7,201 nucleotides of DNA. Source: Bryobacterales bacterium. Its GTDB lineage: Bacteria; Acidobacteriota; Terriglobia; Bryobacterales; Bryobacteraceae. Where the stretch lies: NCBI GenBank assembly GCA_003164075.1, contig PLRZ01000134.1, positions 12,246 to 19,446 on the forward strand, written 5' to 3'. Each line of letters starts with the position of its first letter. Within the stretch, counting starts at the first letter, position 1. Both the position numbers and the translations under genes were made by a program. Below are positions 1 through 5,658 of the stretch, one piece after another. The notes under the pieces were generated by a model. The model did no database searches. It was not told where the DNA came from and saw only the letters and a program-made list of their open reading frames with translations.

Positions 1-286
1 CTGCCTTAGTGGAGGGATTGATGGTGAAATATGCGAAGAGATAGTGGCCATTGTCCGAGGTCCGCCGGACCTCGATGCGGAAGCCTTTGGGGCCGGTTAC
101 CGATGCATCCTTTAGCTCGCTGCCTGTCAGCAGCACCTGGATAGGATTCCGGGTGTGGCGCACCCACCAATTAGGGGGCTCGACTTTCGCGACGGACGGC
201 GCCGCGTACGAAGCAACCGCGAGCGCCGCTTCCACCAGGCAGAGACGCAGCCACAGCCGGCCTAAAGAACGGACAAGGTTCTCCAT
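1..286 (-). CDS. Exported GH13 neopullulanase/cyclomaltodextrinase-type alpha-amylase, N-terminal part only
   Basis: Reading the minus strand from ATG at 286 gives 95 codons that stay open to the window edge, so the C-terminus and the whole catalytic barrel are missing. The product opens with a signal-peptide-like stretch: a short charged start, a hydrophobic run LCLVEAALAVASYA at about residues 15-28, then AAP. Next comes KVEPPNWWVRHTRNPIQVLL (residues 34-53). The PP-x-WWV-x-H/M-x-N-P pattern is the hallmark I know from the N-terminal beta-sandwich domain of cyclomaltodextrinase/neopullulanase enzymes such as SusA. Family members hydrolyse alpha-1,4 (some alpha-1,6) bonds in starch, pullulan or cyclodextrins. 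An AGGT seven bases before the ATG is a fair ribosome site and supports this start. It lies downstream of, and co-oriented with, the GH31 alpha-glucosidase, 239 bp away, which fits an alpha-glucan cluster. Exact substrate cannot be told from this fragment. Confidence 0.8.
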   Translation of the reverse strand, partial: MENLVRSLGRLWLRLCLVEAALAVASYAAPSVAKVEPPNWWVRHTRNPIQVLLTGSELKDASVTGPKGFRIEVRRTSDNGHYLFAYFTINPSTKA

Positions 287-375
287 ATAAGTTACCTGAT
301 ATTCCGTAAAACGCAATCCGCAAGAAATGAAAAAGACCCGGCGAGCGAGACCAATCGCGAGAACCGGATGTGGCA

Positions 376-403
376 AGCATACTCGCTCCCCAGGGATTTA
401 CAA
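376..403 (-). promoter_or_regulatory. Weak sigma-70-like promoter candidate for the GH13 gene
   Basis: On the minus strand TTGTAA (398-403) and TATGCT (376-381) are separated by 16 bp. They would start transcription near 369 and leave a leader of about 80 nt before the ATG at 286. The -35 box overlaps a small perfect dyad GGATT-TAC-AATCC (394-406). The match is modest and was chosen by eye. The GH13 gene could equally be read through from the GH31 gene upstream. Confidence 0.2.
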
Positions 404-421
404 TCCACCGCAAGTCGTTTG

Positions 422-439
422 TTGTTCAAATCTTGTTCA
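422..439. promoter_or_regulatory. Direct heptamer repeat TTGTTCA with 11-bp period, possible activator site
   Basis: TTGTTCA occurs at 422-428 and again at 433-439, a perfect repeat with a start-to-start distance of 11 bp, one helical turn. It lies about 20 bp upstream of the candidate -35 box of the GH13 gene. Winged-helix proteins of the OmpR/PhoB class typically bind tandem direct repeats of about 11 bp, and the neighbouring regulator at 3203-5386 carries such a domain. The link between the two is inference. A related TGTTCA sits at 3054-3059 in the divergent promoter region. Confidence 0.25.
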
Positions 440-525
440 CCAGCCAACTTACTCAAAAAGAAAGTGTTGATGTCCCATGACAACGGCGTGACAAGGAGTA
501 TTTCGGGCGTTCGCCGCGGCCCACG

Positions 526-2970
526 CTACCAGCGGACGGCCACCTTTTGCTGCTGGCTGGACTGCGGAATCCGCAGAGTCAGAATCGAACGGGCCTGGTC
601 AAACTGGATCGCCGTGGCCGGCAGGTCCCGGTCGTTCAGCAAGACCGTGCGCGGCGCCTGGGCGAAGTGCAGGGCAATCGTGTTTCCGGAATGCCGGGGG
701 GTGAATGTCCCTTGGGCGGCGCCCAGGGTGACGGTGACGCCCGCGGTTTCCGGCCGGACCGACACGGTGCGCTTGAAGTAGCCCTCTTGCCGGTAGGCGA
801 ACGTGCTGCCGTCGTCCTCGTAATACTCCCGGTCCGTGGCGCCGTGGGCGAACACGTCAAAGATTAGTTCGGCGGATGCCAGATCGGCGGTCGACTGCAC
901 GGTTGGCGCGCGGAAAAGAATCGCACCTTCAGCGGCGAAGAGGGGCAGTTCGTCCTCGTTTGCCTCGACGGTGGTCCGCCGGCCACCGGTCAGGACCTTA
1001 TCGGTCCGCAGGTCGTACCATGTGCCGCGCGGCAGGTAGAGTTGACGTGTTTTGGTTTGGGGCGCGACAATCGGGGCCACCAGCAGGTCCGGTCCCATCA
1101 GGAATTCGTCCCCGGCGTTATACGTTGCCGGGTCGTCGGGATACTGCAGCATCAGGGCCCGCATCATGGGCATACCGGTTTGCGAGGCCTGGTAGAAAGC
1201 GTTGTAAATGTACGGCAGGAACTGATACCGCCGTTCGATGGCCTGCCTGTTGTACGCCTCATATTCCGGTCCGAAGGCCCACGGTTCTTTGTTGGGCGCC
1301 TGCGGGACGGTATGGGCGCGCATAAAGGGGAAAAAGGCTCCCGCTTCCATCCACCGGGTATAGAGATCGGCATCGCCCGCCCCGGAGTCGTTGAAGCCCC
1401 CGATATCGTTGCCGACGAACGGGAATCCCGAGATTCCCATGCCCAGCAGGGTACCCAGACCATCCTTCAGGCGGAGCCAGTCGGCCACGTTGTCGCCCGT
1501 CCACACCGCGGCGAAACGTTGGCCGCCGGCATAGGTTGCCCTGGTCAACACGAATGGCCGCAGGTCCGGACGCTGCTGCAGCAATCCCTCCTGCGTGGCC
1601 AGAGACATCTGTTGACCGAATACGTTGTGGATCTGCGCCTGGCTGACGGCCGCTCCATCGTGCTGAAACACGACTTCGTCGGGCATCGTCCCGCCCGGAG
1701 CCCCCATCACCGCAGGCTCGTTCATATCCACCCAGATACCCGCCAGGCCGCTCGAAACGAAATCCGAGATCTGCTGCGCCCACCACTTTCGGGCAGGACT
1801 GTCGGTGAAATCGGGGAAGACCGAGGCGCCCGGCCAGACACGGCCGGAGAAGAGCTTCCCGTCCGGATTCCTGGCGAAGATATCGGCTTTCACCCCGCTG
1901 TCGTATACCGCATAGCCGGGGTCGAGTTTGACGCCCGGATCGATGATGGCCACGGTCTTGAAGCCGATTTCGCCCAGATCCTGGAGCATCTGCTTCGGCT
2001 GCGGAAAGCGCTTCGGATCCCACGTAAAGATCCGATATCCGTCCATGTAGTGGATATCGAGCCAGATAGCATCCGCGGGAATGTGGCGTTCGCGGAATCC
2101 CTTGGCCACTTCCATCACGCGGCTGTCCGGGTAATACGAGTAGCGGCACTGTTGATAGCCCAGCGCCCACATCGGAGGCAGCGGCATCGGCCCGGTCAGT
2201 TCGGCGTACCGGCGCAACACGTCGGAAGGCAGCGGCCCTGCCAGAATGTAGTAGTCCATCTCGCCGCCCTCGGCTCCGAAACTCATCGATTTGGGGCTCA
2301 GCCGGCCGATATCGAAGCTGCTCCTCCAGGTGTTGTCGAAGAAGGTGCCATGCGCGCGTCCACCCTGCAGCGTGATGAAGAACGGAATCGTGTCGTAGAG
2401 CGGGTCGGTGGTGTTGTCATAACCGTTGGTGTCCGAATTCCACATCACCAGCGTACTGCCGTTGGACCTGGCGCCCCGCTTGTCGAGCAGACCGCTTTTC
2501 TCGCCGAATCCGAAGAAGTGAGCGTCGGCGCTCAAGTCTTTCCATACCCGGACCCGTCCCTCGGAATCGCGGGCCATTCCCACGGCGTCGGTATCCTTTT
2601 CCAGAACATTCCCCTGGGCATCCAGGAATCGGAGCCGGAACGGGTTCCGCCCTATTTCCACCTGCAATTCGGAGGTGCGCAACCGGTCTACGCTGCCCGC
2701 GCTCGAGAACTCGAACGGTGCTTTGGCGCCACGCATCGCGGGAAGCACCGCGTAGGAATCGTCGGGCCCGAATTGCCGTCCCTGGGCGAAGCGAACCCGG
2801 ATGGCGCCGGCCTGGATCACGGTCAGCCGGACGGCACCGAGATCGTTCCGGTATTCGACGCCATTGTCCAGCCGCTGAGCCGCGGGCATCGCGCCCACGG
2901 ACGTCCAGTCCGCCCGAAGTGGCAGGACTCCCGATATGAGAAGGAACTGTATAAGCAGATGTTTGCGCAT
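526..2970 (-). CDS. Exported GH31 alpha-glucosidase (814 aa)
   Basis: A retaining glycoside hydrolase that should release glucose from the non-reducing ends of alpha-glucans. The chosen ATG at 2970 opens directly on a signal peptide (MRKHLLIQFLLISGVLPLRA, then DW), implying secretion to the periplasm or beyond. The reading frame can extend to an ATG at 3060, but the extra 30 residues are not signal-like and neither start has a clear Shine-Dalgarno. From Met-2970: an N-terminal beta-sandwich (about 25-255) includes the conserved GFGEK at 154-158. The (beta/alpha)8 barrel follows (about 261-600), with D305 and YMDGYRIFTWD at 308-318. The nucleophile is D415 in WVDMNEP, the acid/base D493 in WTGDN. 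GNDIGGF is at 520-526 and RAH at 551-553. C-terminal beta domains carry YEDDG near 717-721. The DMNEP nucleophile motif fits alpha-glucosidases; alpha-xylosidases such as YicI have a KTDFGE-type motif. Length is normal and nothing is broken. A GH13 gene follows downstream; a membrane regulator is divergent. Confidence 0.95.
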   Translation of the reverse strand: MRKHLLIQFLLISGVLPLRADWTSVGAMPAAQRLDNGVEYRNDLGAVRLTVIQAGAIRVRFAQGRQFGPDDSYAVLPAMRGAKAPFEFSSAGSVDRLRTSELQVEIGRNPFRLRFLDAQGNVLEKDTDAVGMARDSEGRVRVWKDLSADAHFFGFGEKSGLLDKRGARSNGSTLVMWNSDTNGYDNTTDPLYDTIPFFITLQGGRAHGTFFDNTWRSSFDIGRLSPKSMSFGAEGGEMDYYILAGPLPSDVLRRYAELTGPMPLPPMWALGYQQCRYSYYPDSRVMEVAKGFRERHIPADAIWLDIHYMDGYRIFTWDPKRFPQPKQMLQDLGEIGFKTVAIIDPGVKLDPGYAVYDSGVKADIFARNPDGKLFSGRVWPGASVFPDFTDSPARKWWAQQISDFVSSGLAGIWVDMNEPAVMGAPGGTMPDEVVFQHDGAAVSQAQIHNVFGQQMSLATQEGLLQQRPDLRPFVLTRATYAGGQRFAAVWTGDNVADWLRLKDGLGTLLGMGISGFPFVGNDIGGFNDSGAGDADLYTRWMEAGAFFPFMRAHTVPQAPNKEPWAFGPEYEAYNRQAIERRYQFLPYIYNAFYQASQTGMPMMRALMLQYPDDPATYNAGDEFLMGPDLLVAPIVAPQTKTRQLYLPRGTWYDLRTDKVLTGGRRTTVEANEDELPLFAAEGAILFRAPTVQSTADLASAELIFDVFAHGATDREYYEDDGSTFAYRQEGYFKRTVSVRPETAGVTVTLGAAQGTFTPRHSGNTIALHFAQAPRTVLLNDRDLPATAIQFDQARSILTLRIPQSSQQQKVAVRW

Positions 2971-3038
2971 ATTTGCGATCGCCGTTCGATACCGAGGGTG
3001 ATCGCGGAAAGCGGATTTGGCAATGCACAACTCTTGAA

Positions 3039-3068
3039 TTGTCCGGCAAATTATGTTCATCTTATAAA
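3039..3068 (+). promoter_or_regulatory. Candidate sigma-70-like promoter for the divergent regulator
   Basis: TTGTCC (3039-3044) and TATAAA (3063-3068) are separated by 18 bp, predicting a start near 3075 and a leader of about 128 nt before the ATG at 3203. This is the best -35/-10 pair I could find by eye on the plus strand of the divergent region. It overlaps the optional 5' extension of the GH31 reading frame, which is one more reason to prefer the later GH31 start. No comparable pair was convincing for GH31 on the minus strand. Confidence 0.25.
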
Positions 3069-3118
3069 CAATTGATTTCGCGGGAGTTGCGCACGACAGT
3101 CAACAGCAGAATTGCAGA

Positions 3119-3156
3119 CCGTGCGGTTCCTCGGGTATTTTTAGAAGAGCCGTGCG
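3119..3156. promoter_or_regulatory. Direct repeat CCGTGCG spaced 31 bp in the divergent intergenic region
   Basis: CCGTGCG is present at 3119-3125 and 3150-3156, start-to-start 31 bp, close to three helical turns, so both copies would face the same side of the DNA. The second copy abuts the dyad at 3156-3177. A partly overlapping inverted pair GCGGTTC (3123-3129) / GAACCGC (3159-3165) is also present. Short repeats such as these can arise by chance; a regulatory role is only suggested by location. Confidence 0.2.
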
Positions 3157-3177
3157 AAGAACCGCCTCAAGTTCTTC
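3156..3177. promoter_or_regulatory. 22-bp dyad GAAGAAC-N8-GTTCTTC, candidate operator
   Basis: The arms GAAGAAC (3156-3162) and GTTCTTC (3171-3177) are perfect reverse complements around an 8-bp centre (CGCCTCAA), ending 25 bp before the regulator's ATG. It could be an operator for a dimeric regulator, perhaps autoregulation, or a hairpin in the leader RNA close to the translation start. No poly-T follows, so a terminator is unlikely. Symmetry and location are seen; the role is inferred. Confidence 0.4.
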
Positions 3178-3202
3178 CATGTGTTACCCTTGTTGACGTT
3201 CC

Positions 3203-5386
3203 ATGCTCGATCAGATCCCAACCCACTGGGGCAGAATACGGTTTGGCGTTTTTGAAACCGACCTTCGAGCCGGTGAGTTGCGGAAGTGCGGAATCCGCAT
3301 CAAGCTGCAAAGCCAACCGTTCAAGCTGCTGGCCATCCTCCTTAGCCACGCCGGAGAAATCGTGACCAGGGAGGAACTTCAGCAGCAGATCTGGGGCACG
3401 GAAACGGTAGTTAATTTCGACCACAGTCTGGGAACGGCGGTAAATAAGGTCCGCGAGGCCCTGGGCGACTCAGCGGAGCATCCTCACTACATCGAAACCC
3501 TGGCCAAGCGTGGATACCGGTTCATCGCGCCGATAGAACCGCTCGATTTCCCGGAGCCACACGCGATCTCCCGAACGGTACTGGTGGCCTCCGCGGTTCA
3601 AGTTGAAGCGCCCGCCGCGAAACGAGTTCCATCCAGGCTGGAAACGGTCCGCTGGCAAATCGTGGCTGCAGCCGCCGGTGTAATCGTCGTCATTCTCCTT
3701 GGCCTTCGCCTTTGGGAGAGTGCGGAAGTGGCAACGCCCAGGCTGCTGCCGTTCACCCAAATCACCTCGTCGGACTCCATCTTTCCCGGTGACGTGGGAA
3801 TCGAACGATTCCCGGCTCTTCTCACCGACGGATCGCGGCTTTACTTCTCCAAGATCGAGAGCGGCCGTATCGCCCTGGCCTACTCGGCGATTTCCGGCGG
3901 CGACGCGCATCCCCTGGTGACACCACCCGAAATTGGAGAGCCAAGGTTGGCGGATATCTCGCCGGACGGTTCGAAGCTGCTGGTTTTTGGCGAGGTACTC
4001 ACCGAACTGGAGCGAACCATGTGGATTGTTCCGTCGGCGGGTGGCGCGGCACGCAAGATCATGAGCGGCCTCGGTCATGATGGCACGTGGATGCCGGACG
4101 GAAGTACGGTGCTGTATGCTTCCGGACGCAACATTCTGATCACCCGCAATGACGGCCAGGAAGCTCGCGTTTTGACATCTGTTCCCGGGCGGGCCTTCTG
4201 GCTTCGTTGCGCCCCCGACGGCTCCCGAGTGCGCTTCACGGTGGTCGATTCCGCCACGCGTGCTACTTCGCTGTGGGAGTTTACATTCGCGGATAAGAAA
4301 CTTCGTCCTTTGCTGCCGGGGTGGTCCAATCCCACATCGGAATGCTGCGGAAACTGGACGCCCGACGGGAAGTACTTCGTATTCCAGTCGAACCGGGTAG
4401 AGGGAAGCAACATTTGGATTCTGCCGGAGAAGAGTTGGATCGGCGGCCCGACGCCCTCGCCATCGCAACTCACTGCGGGTCCGCTGAACTTTATCGGCCC
4501 GGTGCCGGCCCGCCACGGAGATCAGGTCTTTTTTACCGGAGCGCACAAGCGGAGTCAACTCCGCCGCTATGACGCCGCCACTCGCCAGTTCATTCCCTAT
4601 TTGCGGGAAATCGGCATGGCGGGCCGGACGGAGTTTTCGAGAGACGGGACCCGTGTTGCGTGGGTCAGCACCAGTGACGGAGGTTTGTGGCAGAGCCGGT
4701 TGGATGGGTCGCAGCGGCTGCAATTGACATCCGGCCCCATGCGGGTATTCATGATGCGTTGGTCCCCGGATGCGCGCTCCATCGCGTTCATGGGCAAGGA
4801 GCCGGGCAAGACGTGGAAGATTTATTCCATCGCTACCGAGGGAGGCAAACCGCAGATTGTTTCGGAGGACGCCCGCAACCAGGCGGACCCGGACTGGTCG
4901 CCCGACGGTAAGACCATCGTCTATGGACGGTCGTCGGAGTACATGGCTGAAGATTCAACCCCTAAGTCCATTCAGATGGTGGATTTGACAACCAGGCTGG
5001 TGTCGACAGTGCCGGGGTCCGAGGGGCTCTTTAGCCCGCGGTGGTCGCCCGACGGCCGCTACCTCATCGCCATGCCTCTGGATCAACGCAAGCTGATGCT
5101 CTTCGATATCGCGTCGAAGAAGTGGACCGAGATGGCCAATGGGACCTTCAACAACCCCGTCTGGTCCAAAGACGGCAAGTACATTTACTACCAATCGTAC
5201 GACGAGGGAAGTCCGATCCGCCGCATGCCGGTGGGAGGCGGCCGGGTGGAAGAAATAGCCGACTTTCGAGATCTGCAGCCTGGCGCCACGGTGGGTTACT
5301 GGGGTATCGCATCGGAGGACGCGCCCATCGCATCGTTCCACTTTCTCACCGCGGACATCTATTCGGTGGAGTGGACGCACCGCTAG
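3203..5386 (+). CDS. Membrane-anchored winged-helix regulator with TolB/PD40 beta-propeller (727 aa)
   Basis: A one-component, CadC/ToxR-like transcription factor. Residues about 9-111 form an OmpR-type winged helix: LQSQPFKLLAILLSHAGEIVTREEL, split here as LQSQPFKLL (35-43) and GEIVTREEL (51-59), then the recognition region NFDHSLGTAVNKVREALGD (71-89) and the wing end YIETLAKRGYRFIAPI (96-111). A linker precedes one membrane helix, IVAAAAGVIVVILLGLRL (about 153-170). The rest is a beta-propeller of PD40/WD40-like TolB strands, with (S/T)xDG-type turns near residues 208, 253, 297, 337, 386, 479, 521, 566, 615 and 655; CCGNWTPDG at 381-389 is one. The topology puts the DNA-binding part in the cytoplasm and the propeller outside, where it may bind a ligand or protein. 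An in-frame TGA at 3194 and the need for the first beta strand fix ATG 3203 as the start, though no Shine-Dalgarno is visible. It is divergent from the GH31 gene, which suggests, but does not prove, control of glucan use. Confidence 0.9.
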   Translation: MLDQIPTHWGRIRFGVFETDLRAGELRKCGIRIKLQSQPFKLLAILLSHAGEIVTREELQQQIWGTETVVNFDHSLGTAVNKVREALGDSAEHPHYIETLAKRGYRFIAPIEPLDFPEPHAISRTVLVASAVQVEAPAAKRVPSRLETVRWQIVAAAAGVIVVILLGLRLWESAEVATPRLLPFTQITSSDSIFPGDVGIERFPALLTDGSRLYFSKIESGRIALAYSAISGGDAHPLVTPPEIGEPRLADISPDGSKLLVFGEVLTELERTMWIVPSAGGAARKIMSGLGHDGTWMPDGSTVLYASGRNILITRNDGQEARVLTSVPGRAFWLRCAPDGSRVRFTVVDSATRATSLWEFTFADKKLRPLLPGWSNPTSECCGNWTPDGKYFVFQSNRVEGSNIWILPEKSWIGGPTPSPSQLTAGPLNFIGPVPARHGDQVFFTGAHKRSQLRRYDAATRQFIPYLREIGMAGRTEFSRDGTRVAWVSTSDGGLWQSRLDGSQRLQLTSGPMRVFMMRWSPDARSIAFMGKEPGKTWKIYSIATEGGKPQIVSEDARNQADPDWSPDGKTIVYGRSSEYMAEDSTPKSIQMVDLTTRLVSTVPGSEGLFSPRWSPDGRYLIAMPLDQRKLMLFDIASKKWTEMANGTFNNPVWSKDGKYIYYQSYDEGSPIRRMPVGGGRVEEIADFRDLQPGATVGYWGIASEDAPIASFHFLTADIYSVEWTHR

Positions 5387-5469
5387 CGGGCGCTTCTCAT
5401 CGGCGTGCTCCACGTGCGGTCCAAGGATGCTTCCGCTCCCAGGATTAGCCGGTTACGTGCTCAGTGAAG

Positions 5470-5598
5470 AGGCACTTGCAAAATTCGGTATTGAACCCGC
5501 TCCCTCACGGTCGCGGCTCGGTAAGTGCTTGCCTTTCAACGTGGTTTTTCCGAGCCGCGCGCGCAAGCAAGCGGTTTCTTCGAATTTTGCAAGTACCT
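5470..5598. mobile_element. 129-bp MITE-like element with 18-bp terminal inverted repeats and 6-bp flanking duplication
   Basis: The ends AGGCACTTGCAAAATTCG (5470-5487) and CGAATTTTGCAAGTACCT (5581-5598) are reverse complements with one mismatch; the inner 14 bp are perfect. GTGAAG directly abuts both ends (5464-5469 and 5599-5604), as a 6-bp target-site duplication would. Inside, GAACCCGCT (5493-5501) pairs with AGCGGTTTC (5570-5578) with one G-T wobble, and CGCGGCTCGG (5512-5521) pairs perfectly with CCGAGCCGCG (5550-5559), so the whole element can fold as one long interrupted hairpin. TGCTTGC (5526-5532) can also pair with GCAAGCA (5563-5569). No transposase is encoded, so it would be non-autonomous. 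Its core (CTCCCTCACGGTCGCGG) is, as I recall, a common acidobacterial intergenic repeat. It lies between two converging genes, where it can do little harm and may help terminate transcription. Confidence 0.7.
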
Positions 5599-5601
5599 GT
5601 G

Positions 5602-5643
5602 AAGTCTGCCACAACTCTCCAGACTTGTTCGCACAAAGCGAAC
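5602..5643. terminator. Two adjacent small hairpins between converging genes, possible terminator
   Basis: AAGTCTG (5602-5608) pairs with CAGACTT (5620-5626) across an 11-nt loop. GTTCGC (5627-5632) pairs with GCGAAC (5638-5643) across the loop ACAAA. They lie back to back 16-57 bp past the kinase stop codon on the minus strand. Neither is followed by a T-run on either strand, so intrinsic termination is doubtful; they may only protect 3' ends. The first stem overlaps the right copy of the GTGAAG duplication. Confidence 0.3.
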
Positions 5644-5658
5644 GCTACGCTGCCCGCC

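Noticed and set aside
343..388. Inverted repeat GAGCGAG (343-349) / CTCGCTC (382-388) in the GH31-GH13 gap
   Set aside because: Only 7 bp with a 32-nt loop in GC-rich sequence. The T-rich tract on the minus strand (TCTTTTTC) follows it after a few bases, but the stem is too weak and the loop too long for a convincing terminator.
292..483. A 63-codon minus-strand frame in the gap between GH31 and GH13
   Set aside because: No clear ribosome site and no recognisable family. It overlaps the likely leader of the GH13 gene.
1259..2170. A 303-codon frame on the minus strand within the GH31 gene
   Set aside because: It is a shifted frame of the same strand as GH31 with no domain-like sequence, and GH31 itself is unbroken across this stretch.
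1042..3075. A 677-codon open frame on the plus strand, antisense to the alpha-glucosidase
   Set aside because: It lies almost wholly inside the GH31 gene, which has every expected catalytic motif. Its translation is rich in R, G, P and H with no recognisable domain, as expected for the opposite strand of a GC-rich gene.
3179..3196. Five-codon upstream frame (ATG to TGA) before the regulator
   Set aside because: No ribosome site and no sign of attenuator-like codon content; most likely chance.
5380..5389. Perfect 10-bp palindrome CCGCTAGCGG spanning the regulator's stop codon
   Set aside because: No loop, no T-run and no partner nearby. Such a short palindrome is expected by chance.
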